Positions 26,592-35,261 are shown, counted from the first letter of the stretch. The stretch is DNA of 35,544 bases from Deferrisomatales bacterium (GCA_029211085.1 JARGFW010000026.1:1-35544), one strand, 5' to 3'. Notes: a model not told the origin generated them from the sequence alone. Made by a program: numbers and translations.

Positions 26592-29500
26592 GATGTGACC
26601 TCCTTCGCATCGGTCCTGGGCCCGGCCACCAACGTCTCCCGCAGTTCCCAGCGCTTCCAGATATCGTAGACCGCCGGGATGATCACCAAGGTAAGCACGG
26701 TGGAGGAGATGAGCCCGCCCACCATGGGGCCGGCGATGCGCTTCATCACCTCGGAGCCGGTCTCGGTGCCGTACATCACCGGCAACAGGCCGATCAGGGT
26801 GGTGGCGACGGTCATCAACTTCGGCCGCACGCGGTCGGCGGCGCCCTCAATGATGCCGGCGTGCAGGTCGCCGGTGGTTTTCATCAGGCCGTGGGAGCGG
26901 CGGCGATGGAAGGTCTCGTCCAGGTACACCAGCATCACCACCCCGGTCTCGGCCGCCAGCCCCGCCAGGGCGATGAACCCCACCACCACCGCCACCGAGA
27001 TGTTGTAGCCCAGCAGGTACATGAGCCAGATCCCGCCCACCAGGGCGAATGGCAAACTGACCATGACGATGCTGGCCTCGATGACGCTGCGGAAGTGGAG
27101 GTAAAGCAGAATGAAGATCACCACCAAGGTGACCGGGACGATCACATTCAGCGTCTTGCGCGCCTTCTCCATGTACTCGAACTGCCCGGACCAGACGATG
27201 GAGTAGCCGGCGGGGAATTGCACCTCGCGCTCCACCACCTGTTTGGCCTGCTTGACGTAGGAGCCCACGTCCACGCCCTTGAGGTCCACGTAGATCCAGG
27301 CGGTCTTGCGGGCGTTCTCACTCTTGATCCCCGGTGGGCCCTTGTGGATGGAGAGGTCCGTCAGTTGCCCCAGGGGCACCTGGGCGCCGGTGGGGGTCGG
27401 CACCAACACCCGCTTGAGCTGCTCGATGTCGTCGCGCAGTTCGCGGCTGTAGCGTAGGTTCACCGGGTAGCGCTCCAGTCCCTCCACGGTCTGGGTGACG
27501 TTCATGCCGCCGATGGCGGTCATGATCACTTCCTGCACATCGGCCACGGTGAGGCCGTAGCGTGCGATCTCCCGGCGGCGGATGTCGAAGTCCACGTAGT
27601 TGCCGCCGGTGACCCGCTCGGAGTAGGCCGAGAGCGTGCCGGGGATCTCCTGCACCACCGCCTCGATCTGGGCCCCCAGGTCGCTGAGCACTTGTAGATC
27701 CGGACCCATCAGTTTGATGCCCACCGGGGTCTTGATGCCGGTGGAGAGCATGTCGATGCGGGTCTTGATGGGCATGGTCCAGGCGTTGGTCAGCCCGGGG
27801 AACTGGATCGCGGCGTTCAGGTCGTCGGTGAGTTCGGTGATGGTGAGGTAACGCTCTTCCGGCCAGAACCAGGTCAGTGGCGCCTTGAGAAACCCCGGCC
27901 AGCCGGAGAACCACCGCTCGATCTGCTTCTTGCGCCACTCGTGGATGATCTCGCCGTCTTCTACCTCGGGCCAGAGGACCGCCAGAGGGCCTTTCAGCCA
28001 ACCCGGCCAGTCGGCGAACCAGCGGTCCATGGAGACCTGCTCGTACTCCACCTCGGGGCGCAGCATGATCGTGGTCTCAACCATGGAGATCGGCGCCGGG
28101 TCGGTGGCGGTCTCGGCGCGACCGATCTTGCCCAGGGTGTGATGCACCTCAGGGAAACTCTGGATGATCTTGTCGGTCTGTTGCAGCACCTCCCGAGCCT
28201 TGGTAATGGAGAGCCCCGGCAGGGTGGTGGGCATGTACAGTAGGTCGCCTTCGTTCAGCGGCGGCATGAACTCGCTACCCAGTTTCGACAGGGGGTACCA
28301 GCTCACTACCACAGTGGCCAGGGCGACCAGCACTGTGAGCTTGCGCCACTTGAGCACCGCGTGGATGAACGGCAGATACGCCCAGGTGAAGAACCGGCTC
28401 AAGGGGTTGACTTTCTCGGGCAAGATGCGCTGGGGCACCAGGCACACCGCGGCGAACGCGGAGACTCCCAGAGCGGCCACCAGGCTCCAGTCGGGCAGCG
28501 CCAGCCCGGCAAGCCCACCCGCCACCACCAGCAGCGGTGGTCCGGCGAGGGCCCCGATCCAGGTCCACCACCGACGCCGGCGCGTGGTCGCGGGGGAAAA
28601 CGTCTCCTCGCGGACGAAGAACGTCATCAGCACCGGGATGATGGTGATCGCCAGGATCGCACTCGACGCCATGGCGAAGGTCTTGGTGTAGGCCAGGGGC
28701 TTGAACATGCGCCCGGACTGCTCTTCCAGGGCGAACACCGGCAGGAACGACACGGTGATGATCAGCAGGCTGTAGAACAGCGCCGGCCCCACCTCCTTGC
28801 TGGCCGCCACGATGATCTCCAGGTGGCTTTTTTTGCCCCGGTCGCGCTCCAGATGCTTGTGGGCGTTCTCCACCAACACCACCGAGGCGTCCACCATCAC
28901 ACCGATGGCGATGGCGATGCCCCCCAGGCTCATGATGTTGGCGCTGATGCCCATCGCCGACATGGCCAGAAACGCCATCAGGATGCCCACCGGCAGGGTG
29001 AAGATGGCCACGAACGCCGAGCGGAAGTGCAAGAGGAAGATGACGCAGATGAGCGCGACAACGAGCATCTCCTCGATCAGCTTGCCCTGCAGGGTGTGGA
29101 TGGCCCGCTGGATCAGCCCCGAGCGGTCGTAGCCCGCCTCAATGGTGACCCCTTCGGGGAGGCCCTTCTCCAGATCCTTGAGCTTCTGTTTGACCTTGCC
29201 GAGCACCTCCAGAGCATTTTCCCCGTAGCGCATCACCACCACGCCACCCACGGCCTCGCCCTCACCGTTCCACTCCAGGATGCCGCGCCGCAGTTCCGGG
29301 CCGATCTGCACGTTGGCCACATGCTCGATCAGGATCGGCGTGCCCATGGTGTCCACCCCCACGGCGATCTGCTTCAGATCCTCCACGGAGCGGATGTATC
29401 CCAGGCCGCGCACCATGAACTCGGTCTCGCCCATCTCGATCAGCTTGCCGCCCACGTCGTTGTTGGAGCGCTGGATCGCCATGCGCACCTTCTGGATCGG

Positions 29501-30103
29501 CAGTCCGTAGGCGAGCAGTTTGTTAGGATCCACCTCCACCTGATACTGCTTGACGAAACCGCCGATGCTGGCCACCTCGGAAACACCGGGCACCGCGGTC
29601 AGCTCATAGCGCAGGTACCAGTCTTGGATCGAGCGCAACTGCTGCAGGTCGTGGGTGCCGCTGGTGTCCTGGAGCACGTACTCGTAGATCCAACCCACCC
29701 CGGTGCCGTCGGGGCCCAGACTGGGGCTCACCCCCTGCGGCAGGCGCTTCGAGACGAAGTTCAAATACTCCAGCACCCGGGAGCGGGCCCAGTAGAGATC
29801 CGTGCCATCCTCGAAGATGATGTAGACGAAGGAGAAGCCGAAGAACGAGTAGCCCCGCACCACCTTGGCGAACGGCACCGCCAGCATGGCTGTGGTCAGC
29901 GGGTAGGTGACCTGGTCCTCCACCAGTTGGGGCGCCTGGCCCGGGTACTCGGTGTAGATGATCACCTGCACGTCGGAGAGGTCGGGGATCGCATCCACCG
30001 GCATCTGTTTCAACGCCAGGGCCCCGCCCAGGATCACGAACACCGTGGCCAGGATGACCATGAACTTGTTGTTGATGGACCACTCGATGATTTTTTCGAT
30101 CAT
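26588..30103 (-). CDS. Heavy-metal RND efflux pump, CusA family, enlarged (cluster 2)
   Basis: The product is 1171 residues, over 100 longer than usual CusA. The core motifs are intact: TM4 VDASVVLVENAH with the proton-relay Asp, LGSEFMPPLNEGDLLYMPTT, and DPAPISMVETTIMLRP with porter-domain Met residues. It should be a proton-driven exporter, probably of Cu(I)/Ag(I). Two insertions stand out. Between TM6 and TM7 (about residues 505-568) an added segment holds two more hydrophobic helices. In the periplasmic porter region (about 692-752) a unit RWFADWPGWLKGPL...WPE is repeated as RWFSGWPGFLKAPL...WPE. The ATG at 30103 has a poor ribosome binding site and follows a long heptamer-repeat hairpin (30113-30186). 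The gene overlaps the PII-like gene by 4 bases. Confidence 0.93.
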   Translation of the reverse strand: MIEKIIEWSINNKFMVILATVFVILGGALALKQMPVDAIPDLSDVQVIIYTEYPGQAPQLVEDQVTYPLTTAMLAVPFAKVVRGYSFFGFSFVYIIFEDGTDLYWARSRVLEYLNFVSKRLPQGVSPSLGPDGTGVGWIYEYVLQDTSGTHDLQQLRSIQDWYLRYELTAVPGVSEVASIGGFVKQYQVEVDPNKLLAYGLPIQKVRMAIQRSNNDVGGKLIEMGETEFMVRGLGYIRSVEDLKQIAVGVDTMGTPILIEHVANVQIGPELRRGILEWNGEGEAVGGVVVMRYGENALEVLGKVKQKLKDLEKGLPEGVTIEAGYDRSGLIQRAIHTLQGKLIEEMLVVALICVIFLLHFRSAFVAIFTLPVGILMAFLAMSAMGISANIMSLGGIAIAIGVMVDASVVLVENAHKHLERDRGKKSHLEIIVAASKEVGPALFYSLLIITVSFLPVFALEEQSGRMFKPLAYTKTFAMASSAILAITIIPVLMTFFVREETFSPATTRRRRWWTWIGALAGPPLLVVAGGLAGLALPDWSLVAALGVSAFAAVCLVPQRILPEKVNPLSRFFTWAYLPFIHAVLKWRKLTVLVALATVVVSWYPLSKLGSEFMPPLNEGDLLYMPTTLPGLSITKAREVLQQTDKIIQSFPEVHHTLGKIGRAETATDPAPISMVETTIMLRPEVEYEQVSMDRWFADWPGWLKGPLAVLWPEVEDGEIIHEWRKKQIERWFSGWPGFLKAPLTWFWPEERYLTITELTDDLNAAIQFPGLTNAWTMPIKTRIDMLSTGIKTPVGIKLMGPDLQVLSDLGAQIEAVVQEIPGTLSAYSERVTGGNYVDFDIRRREIARYGLTVADVQEVIMTAIGGMNVTQTVEGLERYPVNLRYSRELRDDIEQLKRVLVPTPTGAQVPLGQLTDLSIHKGPPGIKSENARKTAWIYVDLKGVDVGSYVKQAKQVVEREVQFPAGYSIVWSGQFEYMEKARKTLNVIVPVTLVVIFILLYLHFRSVIEASIVMVSLPFALVGGIWLMYLLGYNISVAVVVGFIALAGLAAETGVVMLVYLDETFHRRRSHGLMKTTGDLHAGIIEGAADRVRPKLMTVATTLIGLLPVMYGTETGSEVMKRIAGPMVGGLISSTVLTLVIIPAVYDIWKRWELRETLVAGPRTDAKEVTS

Positions 30104-30112
30104 GGGGTGCGC

Positions 30113-30186
30113 TCAGCTTTCAGCTGTCAGCGGTCAGCTCTGGGGAGCGGTGGTCCTGGCTGACAGCTGACCGCTGACAGCCGACC
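30113..30186. repeat. Heptamer repeats forming a long hairpin
   Basis: Left arm: TCAGCTT, TCAGCTG, TCAGCGG, TCAGCTC (30113-30140). Right arm: GCTGACA, GCTGACC, GCTGACA, GCCGACC (30159-30186), the same heptamers inverted. Together they give a perfect 17-base stem (30123-30139 with 30165-30181) around a 25-base loop. It fills the gap between the adaptor and pump genes of cluster 2, directly before the pump start codon. Confidence 0.85.
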
Positions 30187-30194
30187 GCTCGGCT

Positions 30195-31652
30195 TCACAT
30201 CTCTTTGAAAAACGCGTCCTCTTCCACCTTCGGCTCCTGAGCCTTGGGCGATCTGGCTTCCAACATCTTCTGCACCGCTTCCTTGAGCTTGGACTCGCTG
30301 TCGAGCAGGAACTGGCCCGAGGTAACCACCTGTTCCCCGGCGGCGATGCCGGTGAGGATCTGGATCCGGCCGCCGTCCAGCGCCTGGCCCAGGGTCACGT
30401 CCCGAGGGCTGAACTTGCCGTCACCGCGGGTGACGAACACCACGTTGCGCGCCCCCGAGCGGATCACGGCCTCGGACGGGATGATCAGGCCCTCACCGTC
30501 CAGGGTGCTTTCGATCGCCACATCGGCGTACATGTCGGGTTTGAGCTCCAGTCCCGGGTTGTCGAACTCCAATCGGATCACCACGTCGCGGGTCTTTCGC
30601 TGCAGATAAGGGTACACGTAGGCCACTTTTCCGATGAACTCACGTCCCGGCAAGTACGGCAGGGTCATGATGGCGGCCTGGCCCACCTTCACCCAGGGCA
30701 GCTCGTACTCGTAGATGTGGGCTTCCACCCACACCCGGCGCAGATCGGCGATCTGGTAGATCGTCTGCCCCTCCTTCACGAAGGTTCCCTCGATGGCGTT
30801 CTTGTGGGTCACCACACCCGTGTACGGCGAGCGGATGGTGAGGAACTTGCGCACGGCTCCAGATTTCTCGATGGCCCGGATCATGTCCTCGGGCACGTCC
30901 GAGTACAGCAGGCGCTGCCGGGAGGACGCGAGCAAGTCGCGGCTGCCAGGGCTCTTGGCCCGCTGCAACTGGCGGTACGTGGACAGGTACTCCTCCTGGG
31001 ATGAGACCAACTCCGGGGAGTAGATGTCGAACAGGGGATCGCCCTGCTTCACGAACTGCCCCGTGAAGTCGACGTAGAGCTTCTCGATCCAGCCGCTGAA
31101 CTTGGGACTCACCTGGGTTTGGGTCGTTTCGTCATAGGTGACGTGACCGTAGGTGCGCAGGCTGCGTTGCAGGACCCCAACCTCGGCCACGGCGACTCGA
31201 ACGCCCATGTTCTGTTGGGTCACCGGGTCTACTCTGACTTCCACACCACCTACCACTGAGTCCTCGTACACCGGCACCAGGTCCATGCCCATGGCGCTCT
31301 TGCCGGGGGCGTCGTAGATCTCGGTGGGATTCATCGGCGCCTTCCAGTACAGGATCTTGCGCTCCCCGGTAGCCGCAGCTCCGCCCCCGGCGTCTTCCTT
31401 CTTGGGCGTGAGGTTCATGCCGCAGATCGGGCAGGTACCCGGCTCCTCGGCGATGATCCACGGGTGCATGCCGCAGGTGTAGAGGGTCTTCTCCCCGGTG
31501 ACCGCGTCCTCGTGGACATGCACCGGGCCGTGAGGTCCCAGATAGCCGGTCAGGTACCCGAGGCCACCGACCGCCACCAGGGTTGCCACCACGCTGATCC
31601 CTGCCACCTTGACTCTGGACAGCTGCTTCTTGTCGTTCTTGCTATCGCTCAT
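30195..31652 (-). CDS. CusB-type periplasmic adaptor with two heavy-metal-binding segments (cluster 2)
   Basis: The product is 485 residues with a membrane helix at about residues 15-40 (VAGISVVATLVAVGGLGYLTGYL). A heavy-metal-binding domain follows (about 57-83, YTCGMHPWII...CPICGMNLT). A second partial copy is at about 98-130 (KILYWKAPMNP...AMGMDLVPVYE). The adaptor core has FSGWIEKLYVDFTGQFVKQGD and SPYTGVVTHKNAIEGTFVKEGQ. It links the CusA2 pump to the outer-membrane channel and may sense or hand over metal. The ATG at 31652 is chosen because AAGGGGAGCG precedes it and the membrane helix follows at once. It lies 47 bases after OMF-B2. It is clearly paralogous to the adaptor at 20267-21931 but lacks the latter's long Ala/Gly spacer. 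Confidence 0.92.
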   Translation of the reverse strand: MSDSKNDKKQLSRVKVAGISVVATLVAVGGLGYLTGYLGPHGPVHVHEDAVTGEKTLYTCGMHPWIIAEEPGTCPICGMNLTPKKEDAGGGAAATGERKILYWKAPMNPTEIYDAPGKSAMGMDLVPVYEDSVVGGVEVRVDPVTQQNMGVRVAVAEVGVLQRSLRTYGHVTYDETTQTQVSPKFSGWIEKLYVDFTGQFVKQGDPLFDIYSPELVSSQEEYLSTYRQLQRAKSPGSRDLLASSRQRLLYSDVPEDMIRAIEKSGAVRKFLTIRSPYTGVVTHKNAIEGTFVKEGQTIYQIADLRRVWVEAHIYEYELPWVKVGQAAIMTLPYLPGREFIGKVAYVYPYLQRKTRDVVIRLEFDNPGLELKPDMYADVAIESTLDGEGLIIPSEAVIRSGARNVVFVTRGDGKFSPRDVTLGQALDGGRIQILTGIAAGEQVVTSGQFLLDSESKLKEAVQKMLEARSPKAQEPKVEEDAFFKEM

Positions 31653-31699
31653 TGCAACGCTCCCCTTCGCGGGTCGTCCGTCTACTGGGTCAAACCCCA

Positions 31700-33247
31700 T
31701 CACTCGCTGCCGAACACGTCCACCCCCACCACAGCTGCCACTTGCGCCCGGGCCACGCCAATATCGGCGCGACGGCGCTCGGCACTCAGGTGCGCCTGGA
31801 GCCAGGTGGTGTAGGAGGCGATGACATCGGCGAACATCACATTCCCGGTCTCGTAGCCCCGGGTGGAGACCTCCAGGGCGGTCCCGGTTAGGTCCACGAT
31901 GCTGCCCGCGTACAGCGCCTGCTCCCGGGCCGCCTGATCCAGGTCGAACCACGCCTCCCGCACCTGTAACTGCACCATGGCCTCCAGGTCCCGGCGCTGT
32001 TCCCGCAGGGCGCCAAGTTTCTCCCGGGTCTCCCGCAGATAAGCCTCGCCGCTGCCGTACCACGCTTTGATCGGAGTACCGAGACCCAGCGCTGCGCTCG
32101 TGGTCCCCGCGTACGGCTCCTGCATCCGCGCGGTGCCGGCCTGCAACACTTCCTCCCCCTGGTACAGGGACAGATTGAGGGTGGGGTCGGCGTGCAACCG
32201 CACCTCGCCCATCGACACCATACGATCCATCTTGCCGATCATCGCATCCAGCCGGCGCAGTTCCTGGCGACGCTCCCGAGCCAGGGCCTGCAGCCCGCCG
32301 AGTTCCGGTACCGGAGCCGGCGGAGTTTGCAGAGCCGGCGCGCCCACCGGAATCCCGGGTTCCAGGGCCAGCACTCGACGAATCATGGCAAACCCGTTGG
32401 ACCGCTTCTCCCGCAGGGTGTTGCGCTCCTCCACCAGGGTGTCGAGCGCGATCTGCACTTTGACCACATCCTGAAAACTGGCCTTGCCCGACTCATAGCG
32501 GGTCGTGGCCACCGCCAACAGGTCACCCAGCAGTCGCTCCATTTCCCCGGTCAGGCGCAAGGCCTCCCCCAGGAAGCCCAGGTTCCAGTGGGCCTTGCGA
32601 GCCATGGTGAGGGCGTCGCGGCGCGCAATCTCCAGGCTCTCCACGGCCGCCCGAACCTCCTGGTTCACCACCTGTCCCTTCAACGCCACCATGTCCGGAT
32701 ACGGGAACTTCATCTGCGCCGGTTCCCGGCCCTTCATCGGCCCCACCCCGGGCATCACCCCTTCGGTGAATGCCTGATATTGGCGCAGGATCTCGTCCAA
32801 ATTCGCGGCCTGATCGTACTGCTGGAGAGCGGCCTGTACCCGTCGCGTTGCCGCATGGATGCCTGGATTGCGCAACCACACCAAGGTCTCCAGGGTTGGC
32901 AACCGGTAGCCATCAACCAGCGCGCTGCCCGCCGCGGAGGAGTCTTTCGCAGTGCCATCCAGGCGAGCTAACTCTCCGCGATCGGGGATGAAGAACGCTT
33001 CAGCCGGCGCCCTCTCCTGCAGGGCGGACTGCCACCGCTTCTGTTCCTCGCGGAGAGCCGTGATCTGTGCGGCGAACGCGGCATTCTGTTCGGTACCTTG
33101 CGGTTGCTCTGCCGCAGTCTCGCGTTGCGAGTCGTTGTAGATCAGCGGCGGCTGATAGCCCTCGACCTCATCCGACAATTCGCGGTAGCCGGCGTAGGCT
33201 GGTAGCGCGAGCCAAAGGATCGGCAGCAGGACTCTGATTCGATTCAT
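31700..33247 (-). CDS. TolC-family outer-membrane protein, second type (OMF-B, cluster 2)
   Basis: The product is 515 residues with a signal peptide (MNRIRVLLPILWLALPAYA). The mature start GYRELSDEVEGYQPP matches OMF-B1. The helical repeats include MKFPYPDMVALKGQVVNQEVRAAVESLEIARRDALT-like and YESGKASFQDVVKVQIALDTL segments in the first half, and YETGNVMFADVIASYTTWLQAHLSAE in the second. It lacks the Gly/Ala/Met insertion of OMF-B1. There is no lipobox. The ATG overlaps the stop of OMF-A2 by 4 bases. OMF-B proteins of both clusters are clearly more like each other than like the OMF-A proteins, so the two-OMF layout predates the duplication or transfer. Confidence 0.85.
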   Translation of the reverse strand: MNRIRVLLPILWLALPAYAGYRELSDEVEGYQPPLIYNDSQRETAAEQPQGTEQNAAFAAQITALREEQKRWQSALQERAPAEAFFIPDRGELARLDGTAKDSSAAGSALVDGYRLPTLETLVWLRNPGIHAATRRVQAALQQYDQAANLDEILRQYQAFTEGVMPGVGPMKGREPAQMKFPYPDMVALKGQVVNQEVRAAVESLEIARRDALTMARKAHWNLGFLGEALRLTGEMERLLGDLLAVATTRYESGKASFQDVVKVQIALDTLVEERNTLREKRSNGFAMIRRVLALEPGIPVGAPALQTPPAPVPELGGLQALARERRQELRRLDAMIGKMDRMVSMGEVRLHADPTLNLSLYQGEEVLQAGTARMQEPYAGTTSAALGLGTPIKAWYGSGEAYLRETREKLGALREQRRDLEAMVQLQVREAWFDLDQAAREQALYAGSIVDLTGTALEVSTRGYETGNVMFADVIASYTTWLQAHLSAERRRADIGVARAQVAAVVGVDVFGSE

Positions 33248-34596
33248 CGTGCTTTCTCCTCTGCCGGCGCAGCCGTCTGGGAGACCGGTTCAGTCGCGTC
33301 CCGGCGCGTCAGGCTGCGACCGGCCAGCCGTTCCAGGCGGGCCAGGTACTTGCCGTGGTCGGCGCGCGCACGAGCTAGCGCTAGTTGGAAGTTGTAGTAG
33401 CTCGCCTGAGTCTCGGCGAAGTCGGAAAAGCTGCCTTCTCCCTCACGAAACCAGGTCTCGGCGACACTCATCGAGCGAGTGGCCTGAGGCAGTAGCTCGT
33501 CGCGGTACAGGGTCACCAGTCGCTCGGCGTTGTGCAGGCGGAACTGCAGGCTGCGCACCTGGGCCCGGGTGTCGTTGACCACTACCACCTTCAGGGCCCG
33601 GGCCTGCGCGCGCTCCGCTTCAGCCTCCGCAGTGCGGCCCCGGTTGCGGCCGAACCACAGGGGCACGCTAACCCCACCCTGGATGCCGATGGCGTCCTGC
33701 CCGGCGTCGTTGGGGCGCATCGCCGCCGGCACGTCCGGGTTGCCGATGCCGGCATAGAACAGGCCCACCCTGAAGTCGGGAAGGTTCTGGTAACCCGCTA
33801 GGCTGCGCTTGGACTCAGCTTTGAGTTCCCGCTCGGCGGCGATGCGGATCTCCTCGCGGCTGGCCTCGGCCAGGGCGTAGATCTCGTTCACATCGTAGAC
33901 CAGGGGTTCGGTCGCCGGGACACCCAGCGGGCCGATCGCGGCGTCGGGGGCTCGACTGAGCAGCGCGTTGAGGCGCACGACCTCGGTCTGCTCCAGCTCC
34001 TCCAGCATCAGCTGGTCGTAGCGCAGTTGGGCGGACTGGGACTGGGCCTTGACCACGTCGGCCAGGGTGGCGGCGTCTTCGGCGTAGCCGCTCTCGGCCA
34101 CCGCCAGAACCTCGTCGAGCACCACCCGGTTGTGCTCGGCCACCTGCCGGGCCGTGCGCACGTAGGCCAGTTCCTGGGCCGACTCGCGTACCTCGACCAC
34201 CACCTCGCGCACTGCCTTGTCCACACCCAGCCGCGCAATCCGTGCATCTGCGGCCACCACCTCACCGGCAGTGGTCAGCTTGCCGGGAAACGGGATCATC
34301 TGGGAGATGGTGGCGTTCCAGTCCTGGGGTCCCAGGCGGGTCTCGATCGGCTCGGGGAACCAGGTGACCATCAGCTGGGGGTCGGGGTAGCCGGTGGTGA
34401 CCCGGTGCTTTTCCACCGTGGCGCGCCACCCTTGGTGGGCGGCTAGGATGGTGGGGTTGTTTTGGTAGGCGTAGGCCACCAGGTCGGCCACTGCCGGGCC
34501 GGCGACCAGTCGCTGCTCCAATTCCCCAAGATCTGCGGCCGACACCGGCGCACACGTCACCCACCCCACCACCAACCACGTCAAGATCCATTTCAT
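33244..34596 (-). CDS. TolC-family outer-membrane channel (OMF-A, cluster 2)
   Basis: The product is 450 residues with a signal peptide (MKWILTWLVVGWVTCAPVSA). It shows the duplicated OEP/TolC pattern: VADLVAYAYQNNPTILAAHQGW, long hairpins (YVRTARQVAEHNRVVLDEVL, YAEDAATLADVVKAQSQSAQ), and the second repeat ending FREGEGSFSDFAETQASYYNF. It should form the exit duct for the CusA2 pump. An ATG 12 codons upstream (34632) is possible; 34596 is preferred because it begins the signal peptide. First gene of cluster 2. It ends in a 4-base overlap with OMF-B2. Confidence 0.9.
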   Translation of the reverse strand: MKWILTWLVVGWVTCAPVSAADLGELEQRLVAGPAVADLVAYAYQNNPTILAAHQGWRATVEKHRVTTGYPDPQLMVTWFPEPIETRLGPQDWNATISQMIPFPGKLTTAGEVVAADARIARLGVDKAVREVVVEVRESAQELAYVRTARQVAEHNRVVLDEVLAVAESGYAEDAATLADVVKAQSQSAQLRYDQLMLEELEQTEVVRLNALLSRAPDAAIGPLGVPATEPLVYDVNEIYALAEASREEIRIAAERELKAESKRSLAGYQNLPDFRVGLFYAGIGNPDVPAAMRPNDAGQDAIGIQGGVSVPLWFGRNRGRTAEAEAERAQARALKVVVVNDTRAQVRSLQFRLHNAERLVTLYRDELLPQATRSMSVAETWFREGEGSFSDFAETQASYYNFQLALARARADHGKYLARLERLAGRSLTRRDATEPVSQTAAPAEEKAR

Positions 34597-34706
34597 GGTG
34601 ACAATCCCCACTGATTTCATCTCGGTTTGCATCCCGCCGGGAGACTACCACCCGGGGCGGGGATGACAAGGCGCGGGCGGCACAGCCACCCACGCCTTGG
34701 GCCTGG

Positions 34707-34735
34707 AAAATAGCAAGTCCCGTGCCAACTGCGAA
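34707..34735 (-). promoter_or_regulatory. Candidate promoter of efflux cluster 2
   Basis: On the minus strand TTCGCA (34730-34735) is 17 bases from TATTTT (34707-34712), about 110 bases before the OMF-A2 start. It is one of few A/T-rich spots in the region. Confidence 0.35.
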
Positions 34736-34787
34736 CTCCCGTAAACTCTAGGAAATCTGGGCACCGCGGAAGACCACTGACGCTGTA

Positions 34788-34820
34788 TGTAGAATATTAA
34801 ACACCGCCTTGTAGATTATT
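34788..34820. promoter_or_regulatory. Direct repeats 22 bp apart, candidate response-regulator site
   Basis: TGTAGAATATT (34788-34798) and TGTAGATTATT (34810-34820) differ at one base and are spaced exactly 22 bases, two helical turns. They lie 53 bases upstream of the candidate cluster 2 promoter and 9 bases after the stop of the HMA-domain gene. Direct repeats on one face of the helix are typical of OmpR-family regulators, which control many copper operons; the link is an inference. Confidence 0.4.
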
Positions 34821-34829
34821 CCACACAGA

Positions 34830-35261
34830 TCAACCCTGGTTCCCACAGCAACCCCCACCGCACCCGCCACCGCTGCGAGGAGCTGTGGGCAGTGCCGTGC
34901 CGGGGGGCAGGTAACGGGCCGGATACCCCGCGGCGGTGACCACTTCGGCCAGGGCCTTGGGGTCTTCTTTCGCCGGGTCGTACACCACCCGCACGGTTCG
35001 AGAGCCCAGGTCCACCGCCACCTGCCGCACCCCGGGCCGCGCCTCCAGGGCATCGCGGATACGGCCTTCGCAACTGCCGCAGGTCATGCCGGACACCGCC
35101 AGGGTGAGTTCGGCGGCGGTGCCCGTTCCAGCGTCCGTTCCAACTCCCGCTTCGATGACCGTCTCGGCGGTAGCCGCCCCTGTGGCGACCCGGTCCACCC
35201 CCCACAGCAACAGGGCCCCCAGGGTCAGGCTGGTGATCAAGATTGCCAAGGTGCGTCTCAT
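34830..35261 (-). CDS. Exported or anchored heavy-metal-associated (HMA) domain protein
   Basis: The product is 143 residues. A hydrophobic N-terminal helix (MRRTLAILITSLTLGALLLWG) anchors or exports it. The HMA domain (about residues 50-120) carries the metal-binding loop GMTCGSCEGR and the typical ARPGVRQVAVDLGSRTVRVVYDP and LAEVVTAAGYPA. It ends in a Cys/Gly-rich tail (GGGCGGGCCGNQG) that could be a second metal site. Such domains bind Cu(I), Hg(II) or similar soft metals; an extracytoplasmic HMA domain of this kind is like MerP. GAGGAG precedes the ATG at 35261, which overlaps the stop of the ABC ATPase gene by 4 bases, so the two are co-translated. Confidence 0.87.
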   Translation of the reverse strand: MRRTLAILITSLTLGALLLWGVDRVATGAATAETVIEAGVGTDAGTGTAAELTLAVSGMTCGSCEGRIRDALEARPGVRQVAVDLGSRTVRVVYDPAKEDPKALAEVVTAAGYPARYLPPGTALPTAPRSGGGCGGGCCGNQG

